A stretch of 64,000 bases of DNA from Scenedesmus sp. ARA3. Lineage: Eukaryota; Chlorophyta; Chlorophyceae; Sphaeropleales; Scenedesmaceae. Positions 1 to 13,068 of the stretch are shown here, one piece after another. Position 1 is the stretch's first letter. Every line of letters begins with the position of its first letter. The stretch is from NCBI GenBank assembly GCA_004335835.1, contig RWJK01000514.1, forward strand, positions 1 through 64,000, read 5' to 3'. Under the pieces are notes generated by a model. That model did no database searches. It had not been told where the DNA came from and was given only the letters and a program-made list of their open reading frames with translations. A program made the translations under genes and the position numbers.

Positions 1-346
1 TTTGGATGACTTGGCCAGCAACCCTGGCAGGAAGCATGCACTTGTGTGCATTGCGGACAACAGGAACATCACAGCAGAAAATTGCATAATTTGTGTTAAC
101 TGGTTAACATAGTTTACGCGGGTGGCGTAGCGAAATCGCGGCAAGCCCAACCCTAGTGGCACACCTACAGAATTCAAACCAACGTCACTAAAACGAACGC
201 TGCGTCAGTGCACTGCTCTGTACTCAGACGATGTTCGGCTGTCAAAGGTAAAAAATCTCATGATCTGCGTCGCTGTCGCGCTTGCCCTCATGCTCCTGCA
301 GTGAGTAGCAGCAGCAGTAGCAGTTGCAGAGCAACAAAGGCATTAC

Positions 347-3300
347 ATGGCTCCGAAGCCCGCTAAAACGGCCTCAGGGAGAGCCAAAAGTCAGCCTTCT
401 CGGAGCAGCTCCTCGCAAAGTGAGATCAGCTTCAATCACAGATAGAGATGGGTCACCTGCCGTGCTGCAGCAGTCCTTGCCTGCAGCAAAGGAGGGGTCT
501 GAGTTGCCTCCTGCAGGTGTGATACTAATCACAAGCTCATTGTTGTTGACCACGTGCAGGCAAAAACATCAGCCGGCTGCTCATCATTGCAGCAGTGAAT
601 GTGGCAGGCCTCATTGGCTATGCCAGCTACAAAGCACTCGTGCCATATGTACCGCCTGAGATCACGCCCCTCAAAGCACCTCGCATGAAAGAGCTGCAGG
701 AGTTTGGCAGCAGCTACCAAAATAACATGCTGTGGGGCAGCTACCGTTCAGGGCTCTACTTTGGAATGCGCACCAGGTGGGTGCAACAGCAGCAGCAACA
801 GCAACAGCAAATGCGTCAGCTGTGTTGGCCGCAGTGCACAGGTGTTTGTGCTCTGACAGTAACCAAGTAGCGCGCAGCAGTGCAACGCTGTATGCATGTC
901 GTAGTCCCTTGGAGCAGCTGTCTTACGCCTGCCTTGGATGCCCAATTGCACCCTGCTTGCAGGACTGCGCGGCCGCTGCTGCTGGGCATGATGTGGTTTG
1001 ACCCAACCGATGCAGCCACAGTGCACCAGGAGGCGATCCGGCACGAGGCGCAGCAAGGCGACAAACTGAGCAGCTATGGCTGGGTGCGGCATGATGGCAG
1101 GAGCTACGGCAGGCAGGAGATTGCTGACGGGGACTTCCAGCTGACAGTTCAAATGGTGAGAGCGGCAGCTGCGGCTGCAGCAGATGTGGCAGCTACGCTT
1201 GCTGCGCAGCTGTCGCAGCCCTGCATGCAGGACAGGCAGGCAGCATGTTACGACAGACGGCGGTCCGGTTGCCACCAAATTTGTCAGAATTGCTGCACCA
1301 CCATGCATGTACTGCCACACTGCCTGTATCCCTACCTGTATGCCCTGCCACTGTTGGCACGCGCTACCCTGCTGCAGGTCAAGCACCGCTCGGAAGGCAG
1401 CGGCTATGGCGGTGACTGGGCAGTGCGCGTGTCAGTCGCCCTCACAGCAGCAGGCAGGGCAAAGCAGGATGCAGCGAAGGCAGCAGCTGAGGCAGAAGGC
1501 AGGAAGGCAGCCAAGCGCAAACTGTCGCTGGTGTTCTACTTTGCTGATGCGCACTGGCGGTCATCTGAGCTGGAGATGTGGCCAGAGCAGCAGCAGAGCA
1601 AGCTTGGGGAGGTGGGATGCACTGGCTGTGCCTGCGTGATGCAGCAGCAGCAGCATGCAGGCGGGGCTCCAGGGCAGGCTGCATATGTGGAGGGGCTTCT
1701 GTTGCAATCACACCGGTGGTGCTGTTCACTGGCAGCTAACAGTGGCTCCTACAGGCATTGCCAGGAGACACTGGTCTGTTTGGTGCACCACATGCTGCAG
1801 GCGCAGCACAGCACAGCACAGCATTGCCTGCCCTTTCGTTCACCACATCTGCGTGGTTTGCACAGTACTCTGATGAAGACAGCAGACACTGCCCAACGTG
1901 CGCTCCCTCTGTGCATTCCCTTGCTGTCACCTTCACTGCGCTGTTTGCCTCTTGTGTGTATCCCTCTGAGCTGCTGCAGGGAGTGCAGCTGCTGTCCGGT
2001 GACAACGAAGACGTTGGCCCCTGGGCACTGCACCTGAGGCCAGGCCCCAGCCAGACAGGCAGCAGCAGCAGCAGCAGCAGCATGTCCAAGTCAGCAGCCA
2101 GCAGCAAGCTGCAATTCCTGGGCATGCGGCTGCAGGACGGCCAGCAGCTGGTGCAGCTGAAGCAGCTGATGCTGCAGGCGCTGGTGCAGAACGCGCAGCG
2201 GCTCGGGTGAGCGCTGCGGCTGCAGCTGCCGATGAGACTTGATTGGTTGGTGGTGGCTGCTGCTGCTGGGTCATGGTGTTAACCGCAGCAGTCGACATAG
2301 ACGCAGGAGCTGCACGGTGGTGTGTGTTACCGCATGCGTCGACGCAGGAGCTGCACTCATGCAACTCGAACCTAACTAGGGGAGCAGGTGCTGGTACAGC
2401 AGTGCCAGCGCCACCATCTGCAATGCGCTGACAGCGGCTGCTGGACAGAACAAGCACTCTACTAGCCACACCTGCTTGCCGCAACACGCATGCCGCATCT
2501 GCGTCCTGCCTGCCGCAGATTTGAAAACGGCTTGAAGCTGTGGCTTCCTGATATTGCGCAGCCACGACCAAACTTGGCGGCTTTCCAGGTCACTGCTGCC
2601 GTGCCGTCCTGCTTCGACCTTGTGTTTGTCACCCAGCCCGAGGGGAACAGCGCAGCGCAGCGCCTGGCGGCACTCTCAGGTATGCAGCACTGCGGCTGCT
2701 GCTGCGATACGGTGCATCCTCTGCTTGCACCGTGTGCCTGACTGTGCCTCAGCGAGTCGCTAGTAATAGGATAAACCGAAGCAGCAGGCAAGCAGGCATC
2801 AGCCTGAATCGTTGCACGCCACTTGTGACATGCTGTGAAACAGCTGCTATTTGAAGTTGCTCTACTAGTTCCAGCCAAACATGGCTCTTGCAGCCGCCTC
2901 ACCATGCATGTTACTTGCTTTCTCTATGACCTATCGCCCACCCTGCAGGCGCTCCCCTGTCTCGCCTTGCTGCTGAGCGCGAGTCGCTATTTGATGAGAG
3001 GTTTGCGCTGACCTTCCCCATCAGCAACACACCTGAAGACACGGACGCATCAGCGCTGCAGGAGGTGTCAAAGGCGGCGCTCAGCAACCTACTCGGCAGC
3101 ATGGGGTATTTCGTGGGGGCCTCGAAGGTAAGGCGCTGCACGCTGGGCAGTATGCATTGCATCATGTAGCTTGCATGTGCATTGTCACCGACACACATGC
3201 CGCACAATGCCTACAACCTTACGTCCTCCGTCTGCTGGTCACCTTGCCGCTCGCCGCCTCGCTTGCGGCTCCCGCTGCGCTGTGCATTGCTTCACATGCC

Positions 3301-6259
3301 TGGCATATGTATGTCAACACACCTGCCGCAACTTCTTACGAGGCTGCGCCATCCAACCTACATCCCACCTTGCCATGCTGACAAAGCTGCGCCCCCTGAT
3401 ATGCAACATATGCCACAGGTCAAGCTGCCGCCAGGCTCTAAGCCCTACAGCCCACCAGGCAGCCCGCCACCGCAGCCCACCGACTGCTTCAGCATGCAAA
3501 GCTGCCATATTGCCGCGCTGACTATGCTCTCCCGCAGCATGAGACTCTGCGTGCCTCCTCCCTGCCCCTCGTACCTTCGGCCTCCGTCCCCCTCCTCACA
3601 CAACCCTACCAACCCCCAGCCTTTGATCTGCAATTCACCTCGCCCCGGTTGAGCGCAGGTCAAGCTGCCGCCAGGCTCCAAGCCTTACAGCCCACCAGGC
3701 AGCCCACCACCCCAGCCCGGCCAGGACCCCCTGGTTGTTGACTACTGGCGAGAAGCTCTCTTCACTGCCACGCCCAGCCGCAGCTTCTTCCCCAGGGGCT
3801 TCCTGTGGGATGAAGGCTTCCACCAGCTGCTGGTGCAGCGCTGGGACCCGCAGCTCTCGCGTGATGCTATTGCACACTGGCTAGACTTGATGAATTGCCA
3901 GGGGTGGATTCCGCGGGAGCAGATACTAGGCAAGGAGGCAAGAACCCGCGTGCCGGCAGAGTTCATGCTGCAGCACCCGAGCCACGCCAACCCGCCCAGT
4001 TTGTATTTGCCGCTGCTGGCGCACGCGCTGTCGGCAGCAGCGGCGGAGCCGGACCACCCTGAGGTGCTGGCCACACAGGTGCGTGTGGTGGCGGGCTGGG
4101 CAGCTGGCAGTAGTTTGTGAACTACATGCAGCAGCATGGCGTGCTGTTGGGGAAGCTGTTGCAGGCTCTTGCTTGCCAGCGCAAACCTAATCACATCCTG
4201 CCACGCACGTGTGTGAGGTACGCTGTGCAGCGTGCAGGAGACGACAACCACAGTAGGCAGGCTTGCGTGCTGTGCTGGCTTCTGAACTCGTCAGAGAACA
4301 CTGCACATGACCTACCCTAGCTGTCGTGGTGACATTTCTGAAAGCAGCTGCTGCTGCTGCTGCTGCTGCTGCAGGCGTTCCTGAAGCGCGCCTGGCCTCG
4401 GCTGGAGGTGTGGTACAACTGGTTCAACACCAGCCAGGCGGGGCAGCAGCTGGGCACATACATGTGAGGCAGCAGGCGGTGCAGCAGCTGCCAGCTGCAT
4501 GACAGCATGCATGCGGCTGGGCTCATAGTGTTTTGCATGAACAGCAGCTGCCACCCATGTGCTTTGCCACTCAACCTGCAACGCGCTGTCTGTGTGCGCG
4601 TGTGTGCCAGCAATCCCTGGCCTATTATAATGCTTGCATGCTCTCAAACTGTCTGCTCGTGCAACCAACAATGCATCTGCCGCTCCACATGCCCGCCCAC
4701 ACAGGTGGAAGGGCCGTGACGCTGCCAGTCAGACCGAGCTCAACCCCAAGACGCTCATGTCGGGGCTGGATGACTACCCGCGTGCCAGCCACCCCAGCCC
4801 TGAGGAGCGCCACGTGGACCTGCACGCCTGGATGGCGCTAGCTAGCAGCGCCATGGCAGAAATTGGACGCGTGGCAGGTGGGCGGCTGTGTGACAGGACA
4901 TGATTGTGCAGCGCGGAGTGGCCTCGTTGCTATTCCCATGTGACCAAAGGCATTGCTGAGCTGCTGCCAACAGGCCTTTGGCACAAGGAAGGTGTGTCCG
5001 TTCTTGTTGCATTGCTACCTCAGTTGGCGCTGGTGCTGTGTTTGATTTGCAACGCCTGCTCCTGCATGCGCTGCTGCCTGCCTCAGGCGCGCCTGCCAAG
5101 GCTGTGGCCAAGTACGCTGCTGCTGCCGAGGCCATCGGCAGCATGCAGCGGCTGAGGGAGCTGCATTATGACGCTGCCAGCGGCCAGTTCAGAGACTACG
5201 GCCTGCACAGTGAAGCTGTGGAGATGGTGTGGCGCAACGTGCCAGTGCCTGAGGGCGCTGCTCCCAAGGTGCGCTGATGCAGCCACAGGCAGATTGGCTG
5301 CTGGTTGCGTGCGTGCAAAAGCAAGCAGGGCATCACTATGTTTGTTATGTTAGCATGTATTTATTAGCGTGAGAGGGTGCAGAGTTAAGTGCTGCAATAT
5401 GCATGCTGGCAACAATCTTCTGGTACCTGGTACAGCCTGCTGCTGAAGGTCACATTACAACGTCGCTGCTGCTGCTGCCGCCTACAGCGCGAACTTGTGC
5501 GGCAAGTGAACGAGCCGCCGCAGCTGCAGCTGGTGCCCTGCTTCGGGTACGTGTCACTGTTCCCGCTGATGATGCAGCTGCTGCCGCCTGAGTCGCGGGA
5601 GCTGGGGCAGCAGCTGCAGCTGCTGCGGCAGGAGCAGCTGCTGTGGACCAGCCATGGCCTGCGCTCCCTGGCACCCACCAGCAGCATCTACAAGAAGTGA
5701 GTCACTTAACGGCTGCAGCCATTGGCTCAGCAAGTTTCCTGTGGTGCTGCTGCTGTGTACTGCTGTCGGTCAGTGACCCGTGAAGAGCGTAGGTGTTGGT
5801 GCCTTCTTCTGACCAGCATTATCTGTCTGAAATGCACACTCCTCGCCAACCATGCTGGCTGCTGTCATATTTGAACGAGCAATCACCGAGGTACACCACT
5901 CTACCAGGCACCTTTGTAGCAGCGGGAGCTCAAATAAGCTAAAACTGCTGCTGCATGCTTGCAGGTACAACACAGAGCATGACGCGCCCTACTGGCGAGG
6001 TCAGATCTGGATTAACCTCAACTACCTCACCCTGAGGGCCTTGAAGCACTACAGCAGCACAGCAGGGCCCCACCAGGAGGCTGCAGCGCAGGCATATGCT
6101 GACCTGCGGGCAAACCTGCTGCGCAATCTGGCCGGGCAGTACCACAGCACGGGGTACCTTTGGGAGCAGTATGATGATACAGATGGCAGGCCAAAGGGGA
6201 GCCACCCCTTTACTGGGTGGACAGCGCTGCTAACACTGATAGCGTCCGAGGCGTTTTAG
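347..6259 (+). CDS. GCS1: Mannosyl-oligosaccharide glucosidase (alpha-glucosidase I, GH63)
   Basis: Removes the outermost glucose from the Glc3Man9GlcNAc2 N-glycan in the ER lumen. Thirteen phase-compatible exons: 347-419, 560-776, 963-1155, 1378-1611, 1980-2206, 2519-2679, 2949-3127, 3659-4078, 4375-4463, 4705-4877, 5087-5268, 5488-5696, 5965-6259, giving 883 residues, close to the family length. A Ser-rich cytosolic tail is followed by a signal-anchor helix (residues about 26-47, [16 protein letters not shown]), as expected of a type II ER protein. Family signatures are [17 protein letters not shown] near the N-terminus, [15 protein letters not shown] (about 472-486), [10 protein letters not shown], and C-terminal [15 protein letters not shown] and HPFTGWTAL; the acidic residues of the WDEGF and DLHAW regions are kept. 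The start is the first ATG, in a short exon whose phase fits exon 2. Exon 8 has a second, decayed copy of its 5' edge in the preceding intron (3419-3478). Confidence 0.93.
3410..3718 (+). repeat. Duplicated 5' exon edge with acceptor site (GCS1 intron 7/exon 8)
   Basis: The first about 60 bases of exon 8 starting at 3659 (GTCAAGCTGCCGCCAGGC...) recur at 3419, exactly 240 bases upstream, each preceded by a CAG acceptor. I count four mismatches in 60 bases. Both copies are open in the same frame just after the acceptor, but only the downstream copy runs on into the conserved catalytic exon. Confidence 0.9.
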
Positions 6260-8136
6260 GTAGGGTAGGGCTTGATGTAGAGCAACGTCAGTTTTGCTGG
6301 AAAGTGAGTTGGGTGTTGACAGTTCTCAGGGAAAAGGCACTGGAGATGGTGTGTTGGTGCTGCAGCCAGACTGCCGCAGCTTGCCGCCATGCTGGCAAGC
6401 TAGCTGCTGCTGCTGCTTGCCAGCTGCTGCGGTGGCTGCTGCTAGCTTCCGCACGATGTGTGGTGATGTGCGCGCTAGCAACAACGTGTAATCGTCTATG
6501 GTTTACAACTCCGCTTGGCATGCAGATCTGAGCTGAGGCATTGGCCAATGCGTTGGCCATGCAACTCCATTCACTCCGCACCTTGCCGCGGCGCCCACTG
6601 ACCTCGAGTTAGACCAATGCAGCTTACACACAGGCAGCAGTCGTGGTGTGGTACCTAGCACAGCAGGTCATCTGCTGCAGTACGTGTCGCTGCTAGCAGC
6701 GGTGGGGTGCGCAGTGTGCCCGCTACGCTGACTCCTTGGATGCTGCCCACAAAACCCAGGCACTAAAGCAGCTTGAACTCTGTGCAACAGCAAAGATAAA
6801 AATGGCTGCCACCTTCTAGTCACCACGTTAGGCCAACTCCTGGCAAACTCCCTTACATTAAGCACCACAAAACACAGACCGGCACAGCAACGTCATTGAG
6901 TCGCTGCATCTGCTGTCATTGCGAAATGTATAATCGGCTACGTCAGCATGCCACACGTCTGTGTGCACTGCATGCATGCACCCAAGGCACGTTTGAGTAA
7001 AGCTCAAGGTGATATCATTCTACCCGCCGCAAACCATAAAAAGAAGGACTCTGCAGAGCCAGTGGCTGAGCACCACACGCAGCAAGCTGCGCCAAGCACC
7101 TATGTACACCTAGTTGATGCAGCCTGCAGCAGCTGCAAAGCACTCTGCTGCTGTTGAGCTTAAATGGAGCCCTACCTCCAGCATGCGCATTCAGAAAGGT
7201 TCTTGACACCCAAAGCACACGCAGCACTGACAGTGATGTATGAACAAACACAAAACACGAAGCTCATGCACCCAATGCGCGTTGCTGCCATGATGGCATT
7301 GATCGTTACTAAATAAACACCAACAGACTGTACATGTGGACCCACATGCCAGCCAGTACATGCAGTGCTGTTGCACCCTAGCCAGGCACAATGAAGGATG
7401 ATGGCAGCTGCTGGGGGAAGGAGAAAGGCAGCAGAACGCGTCATGTGGTGCATGCAAGCAACTGATGGTGCAGCCGCAGGGCCTGGCACCTGCCAAGACA
7501 CTTCAAGAAACCAAGTATAGTGCAAAGGTAACCGCGGTCTTGGTCTGTACAGTCATCTTGTATGTCATTGCCGACATGAGGCATGGGTGCAATGCCGCAT
7601 CAATGCACAGGGCTGCAGCAGGCAGCAGGCCTTGTGAGCACCTGGCCTGAGTTCTGCAATTGCAAGCGAGGTGCTGTGCCCCAGCTGGGGCAGCATGCAG
7701 GTGCAAAACAAACAAATGCAAGCCGTCGAGTCTCATCAGTGCTCGACGCGACGTGCATCAGTGGATGAATCATTTGCAGGGCATGCCTAAGACCATCGGC
7801 ATGTGCTGCTGCGCCCAAGCGTGTGTAAAGCGCTTGATGCGCAGTGGTAGCATGCTCAGTGTGCTGTGCACGCGGAAAACAATGGTGATGTGAATGCAGT
7901 GCTATGCACAATGCCTGTGTTGCCCCGGCCATATATGTGCACACAGTAGAAAATGAAATGTATCACCATGAATCAGGCACACGCAAGCTGTGGCCTCTGC
8001 CCACCTTCGGAGCTGCAGCAGCTCACTCATGGCGCTGCAGCATACACACAGATATCCCCATGCCTGCGCCTGCAGGTGCGCCTTCCGCTCCCAAGGCATT
8101 TAAAACACACTCTGCTCAAGCTGAAGGCGCTCTGCT
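6260..8136. other. Intergenic region between convergent genes (GCS1 and subtilase)
   Basis: 1.9 kb between two stop codons. It should hold the two 3' UTRs. A TGTAA polyadenylation signal for GCS1 lies at 6487-6491. The remaining open frames are short, Cys/His/Ala-rich and have no recognisable motif, so I see no gene here. I found no TTACA (TGTAA on the minus strand) close behind the subtilase stop. Confidence 0.6.
6487..6491 (+). terminator. TGTAA polyadenylation signal of GCS1
   Basis: TGTAA 228 bases after the TAG stop; this pentamer is the usual poly(A) signal of chlorophyte algae. Confidence 0.5.
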
Positions 8137-11100
8137 TCAAAACTTGGCCCAAATCATGTTGCCCATGTATTTGCCGTTGATCGTGCTGGCTGGGTCGCCA
8201 GTGAAGCCAAATGCGGGCCGGCCGGCAAGTGTGCGCCGCTCACTGGCTGCTGCCTGCAGTGCGGCATATACTTGGCTGCCGGTGATGCCAGCAGCGCAGG
8301 TGCCGCTCTTGATGCAGGTGGCTGCAACACCGGCCACTGCAGCACCACAGACGGCAGAGGGTTGCGCGATTGTTGATATCATGACGTCACCCAAGCCAGT
8401 AGACAATGCAAATCTTTCAAAAAGCATAGAATGCTGCAAGTCCATTGTTTGTTGTGCAAGCCTGCTTTTTGGTTATGGTTGTGAGGCATTGTGTTGGGCA
8501 TGCATCCCTGCTGCAATACCTGCCTTGTACACCACACAATTGAGTAGTGCTAGTACTCAGGCAAGCCATCAAGTGCATCCACCACTCTTTGCTGCTGCTG
8601 CTGCTGCTGCAACAGCAGCTGCTGCTCACCGTGGGGGGTTGCTGAAGATGTGCCGGATAGCTCACGGTAGCCACTGCAGACACACATGGCAGACGTAAAG
8701 TGTTGTTTTCACTTGTCGGCGGAGTCTGCACTGCGCATCGCATGCTAGTGTAGTGCATGGCAAGCACAGGCACCACCTACACGCCAACCCAGATATCTCT
8801 CCGCCCGTACACGAAAAAGCAGTGAACCAGCACATTGCAAATGGCAGCCATCCTGCACCTCCCTGTGCGCCCACCTTGGGTCCACGGAGAACGAGATGGT
8901 GCTGTTGATGGCTGTGCCGGGCGCCGCCATCACCGTGGCCTTGTCAGCTGCTGTGGCGCTGTCAGGCAGCCAGCTGCTGAAGGAGGCGGGCCTGTTGCTG
9001 GTGCTGTCCACGGCAGTGACAGCCATGACGCTGGGGCACGAGGCAGGCAGGTAGCCTGCATGCATGCGGCCCAGCACAACGATCAGGATTTGATGCCGTG
9101 ACATGATGCAAAAGCGATGTAGCCTGATGTAACTTGATGTGAAACGCTGGTAATGAGTACTTTTTGATGCTGCTTGGAACAGCACATCGTCGGAGGTGAC
9201 CCCAAGCGCAGCTCCGGGGCGAAGTGTGATCTTGCTGAAGCAGGCACAGACTGCTGCACGTGCACACAGATGAATGCACTGAAAGAATTCACCTGACACG
9301 GGCCCACAGGTGACAACCCGAACTATACAATATTTCACACCCACCCCGGTAGCTGCTGCCGTAGTTCCCTGCTGCAGCAAAGATGGCCACGCCTGCTTTG
9401 TTCGCATCATTGAACGGCGCGCAAAACATGTCCAGCGTTGCCTGATAATCTGGGCTGGTGGGATCCACATAGCCGGCAAAGCTCATGTTGATGATGCGGA
9501 TGCGCCGCGATTGACCGCCGCTGGCGCTCGCCACCTGCAGCCAGCACAATGCAAGGCATAAGCCAGCGCCCTGCTGACTGATGCACGGCCTGTGCACTGC
9601 AGCGCTACCGCTGTTGAATGTGCTGTACACCTGATGGTGTAGCCCAGCTGCTACAGCAACATCAAGATTACTGCACAACAGCTGGTGCATTGAGTGTGTG
9701 GTGTTAACGCCGCAGGATGACTCACCCAGTTGACGGCGTCCATGGCACTTGACAGCGCACCTGCGAAACAGCAGCGCGACGTCGTTCAAGGTGTTGTTTG
9801 AGGCAACGTCGGAATGATGTGCAGATGAATTGGCTGGATACTAGCGTGTGGGTCTAGGGGCGCTCCTGCTGTGATTGCACTCCAAATCATACATGCTGCT
9901 GAACCAACAGCTGCTGTTGCTGTGTGTTTGTGACAGCTACATCACCAGCACTGCTCATGCTGCAGCTACGTCTCCGGCTGGATTTGCCTGACCATGACAC
10001 ACACACTGTTCTACCACTGCTGCTGCTGCTGCTGCTGCTCACCAGCACCATCTGCATCCAGAATCTTCAGTGAGTACAGTGGGATGCCAGCCGCCACCCC
10101 CACCACTCCCAAACCATTGTTCCTGGCTCCAATGATGCCAGCAACATGCGTGCCGTGCCCGTAGTAGTCAACATCAGGGTTCGTGACATCGTACGTCTTC
10201 TTCTTGGATGCAGCCGACCAAGTGGTGCCTCCGACGTAGTTGAGATCTGGGTGCGTTGCGTCCTGCACCATAACAACATAACAGCTATAAGTTCGAGTCG
10301 TGGCCCTAGCACGGCACCACATGTAGCCTGCAACCATTTTAAAAACTTCAACACTCATCTAAAAAAAATCAAGTTCACTGGTGGCTGCAGCTGGGCCTCG
10401 CGCTCACCACGCCACTGTCCATGACGCCCACTGTCACATCCACGCCAGTTGTGGTGTCAGCAATACCAGCAGCAGTCACTGCCTCGATGCGGCGCACGCC
10501 ATCCGGCACTGTCTCCCCAGAAACAACCGGCACCTGCACTTGGCATACCGCAAACGTAACAGCGCGGTGCAGCAAGTACGCATCAGGCAAGTTGATGGAT
10601 CTACACACCCCTGCCTGTTATGTGCTAGCACCCAAATGTAAGGCAAACAGCTGGCAACTACCGCATTACATGCAGCAATACCTGAACATACTGGGCTCGC
10701 ACCTTGCGCAGCAGCTGGCCAGTGCCTGGACTGTTGCCAACTCCACCGCCACCGCCGCTGCCACCACCGCCGCTGCCACCGCCACCGCCGCCGCCTGTGG
10801 CACTGCAAATGCGCGCAGGGACGCCCGGTGCAACCATCGGGGCTGTGCCACATGCCCCAAAGTTCTGCAGGTTGTATGTTCTGTCGATTGAGCGGTAAAG
10901 GATGCAGGGCCTCCGCTGCGCATCAAGCAGCAATGAGCCGCTGACCCGGTCTACGGCTTGGATTTGGGTCCCTGCAAGCAGCAGCACAGCAACAACATGC
11001 AGCCCACCATCATCCCAGGCGCATTTGCAGAACAAAATTCAACGGGAATGCATCGCTGCAATGTGTGTACACAGCGTGCTTGTCTGCAGCTGTCAGTTAA

Positions 11101-12346
11101 TGCATGTAGTTGCTTCAAGGACGAAACGGTACGTTTGTTTGACGCATCAGCTAGCTGCCTCCTAAGGCCTGTGTGGGTCAAGTGGAAGCAGGTGTTGATG
11201 ACAAGCTTGTCACAATTGAACAACAGCTCTGCAGAGACAACTCACAGAAAGTCATGCTGCCATCCCCGCAAGTGATGCCCCTCCAGATTAGCCTTGACCT
11301 GCTGGTGTAGCATGCAGGCCAGCTGAAGGTCGACCTGGGCACGGCGCTCACTCCCGAGCCAACAAACTGCTGTTCAACGCACCCCATCGGCTGCGCAATG
11401 ATGACTTGATCCTGGATCACTGCTTTCACCAAGGGCGAAGCTTTGACAAATTGCATTGCTTCTGGTGAAGCCGTCACCACAGCTGCCTGCATGCGTGCCG
11501 GAGGTTCAGCAGGCACAGGTGTGCTGTTGTTGCTGCCAAATGCACCAGGCACTTCAGCAGCAGGGTCTTGGCCGATTGTTTTCAGCAGCTGAATTCCTGC
11601 CCCTGCTGCACTGCCAGCTGCGCCTGGTTCAGCCTCTGAGGAGGCAGCTGCTGCCCTTTCATCGACAGCCGATGCAGTGCTCAGTGCTGAAGCTGCTTGC
11701 TGCTGCTGCTGCTGCCGCTGCTGCTGCTGCTGCTGCAGGGCTGCTTGTACCTCCTCAACAAGCATGGCAGCTGCAATTGCAGCATGCCCTGCTTCTTGTG
11801 TGAAAGCTACAATAAATGTGTCTCGTATATACTCTGTCAGGCCTGCAAGCAGCGTAGAATGCACAAAAACTTGTTATGTACATGGCTGTTGTCTGCTGCA
11901 GCACCCACAGGCGCCCTTGTTTGGTGACTATCTTGAAGGATGAACTCATCAAATGTGTAATCAGGCATTAACTATAGACCAGTACTAGTGTCTCGCCTGG
12001 AGCATTGCTGGGGTCTGTGGGGTCTTCTTCTGCTAGCAGGTTGCGCCTGGATGGGCTCCTGGTTGCTGTGCCTGCAAGCCAGTGCAAAGTGCCACCAGGC
12101 CAGTCAACAGTAGATGGGTATTTTTCAGATGAATTGGATGCTCTCTATATACTATATTCTCGCTTTGGCGTTTGGAAGGCATGTTCTGCAGCATGATGCT
12201 GTTCCCGGGTGCATCCACTGCACCTGACATCCAGCCGAGTACCTTTGTCCTCCCAACAAGATCATACCTGAAAGCAGTGCAGTACTTCTACTGTAAGCTA
12301 CAGATGTACTAGAAACTATAAAGAGCAGAAGCAAGCAAGTCCTCAT
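8137..12346 (-). CDS. Secreted subtilisin-like serine protease (S8A) with I9 propeptide
   Basis: Ten phase-matched exons on the minus strand: 12346-12268, 11842-11246, 10971-10703, 10533-10408, 10262-10043, 9760-9726, 9534-9345, 9055-8875, 8673-8630, 8336-8137; 646 residues. Exon 1 is a signal peptide (MRTCLLLLFIVSSTSVAYS). Exon 2 encodes the I9 inhibitor propeptide, from DTFIVAFTQEAG to ASPLVKAVIQDQV, interrupted by a Gln/Ala-rich insert. A Gly-rich linker leads to the protease domain with the complete set of active-site motifs: Asp in VGVMDSGV, His in GHGTHVAGIIG, oxyanion Asn in AAAGNYG, and Ser in LSGTSSATPHVAG, where that last motif is split across exons 9 and 10. The protein should be made as a zymogen and act in the secretory route, vacuole or outside the cell. 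The layout resembles the proteinase K/subtilisin class rather than kexins. The substrate cannot be told. Confidence 0.9.
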
Positions 12347-13068
12347 TGTGATCGGTGATATGGCGCGCTAGATGGCCTGCTTGTGCATCGCACTACGCTA
12401 CAGCTGCAGCACGCTAGTGTAAGTGTGTGGCGACAGCCTTGTGAGGATGAATTCGTGGTACATGCACATGCCTGGTTACGTGCGTCATGTTTTCCTGACT
12501 CCCCTGTTACATCGGCGTTCGAGTAGTAATGGTACTACAAGTCGCTGGTGACAACTCGCTGTTGTATGTCAAGCTTTGCTTTACAAGTATTTTATGGGTT
12601 GTAAGGCATTTGTCGCCCGGGAATGGGCCCCCGGCAGTCACTGCCACTGAGTGGTGATTCATGCTGCAGACATGCATGCCCAGCACAGGCGTCAATGTGC
12701 TGGGCACCCCAGGATGACTTTTCTGCAGACGTTTGCTGTTGCTCAAGATGCACGCAAGGTTCTGCTCACTGTTACAAGCAGTGCATCTGCGTCACAGTCG
12801 TCTGCAGGCCATGCACTGTCTGCCCTGCAGCAGGTGGAGCTGTGCGTTCACGGGCAACCTGCTGTGGCAGACCTTGGAGCTTTCATTGCTTTGCAGCAGG
12901 TCCTCTCTTAAAGCCTCTTGCTGAGATATGTCGATCATGGGTGTCTGCCATTGCCTGTTACAAGCTCAAAATATCAATGCGTCTCAGCCAGCAGTGCCCT
13001 CCAGCTGCAGTTGTCCTGCTGCTCTGCACCATTGCTGCTTCAGCTGGAAGTGCGGCACGAGCATGCTG
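12347..13068. other. Intergenic region between subtilase start and the small gene
   Basis: About 720 bases upstream of the subtilase start and downstream of the next minus-strand gene, so it should hold the subtilase promoter and a 3' UTR. A minus-strand TGTAA (TTACA at 12958-12962) lies about 110 bases behind the stop of the neighbouring gene. No further gene is supported. Confidence 0.5.
12958..12962 (-). terminator. TGTAA polyadenylation signal of the 175-residue gene
   Basis: TTACA on the plus strand, TGTAA on the transcript, about 110 bases downstream of the TAA stop. Confidence 0.5.

Noticed and set aside
748..2571. Long minus-strand open frames opposite GCS1 exons
   Set aside because: They are shadows of CAG-rich coding sequence, rich in Cys/Ala/Leu, with no motif and no phase-consistent splicing.
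5385..5700. Overlapping frames of poly-Cys, poly-Ala or poly-Ser on both strands
   Set aside because: Alternate frames of CTG/CAG repeats; only the GCS1 frame carries family motifs.
7904..8698. 264-codon plus-strand ORF
   Set aside because: It overlaps the last two subtilase exons on the opposite strand; the subtilase frame carries the catalytic Ser motif, this one none.
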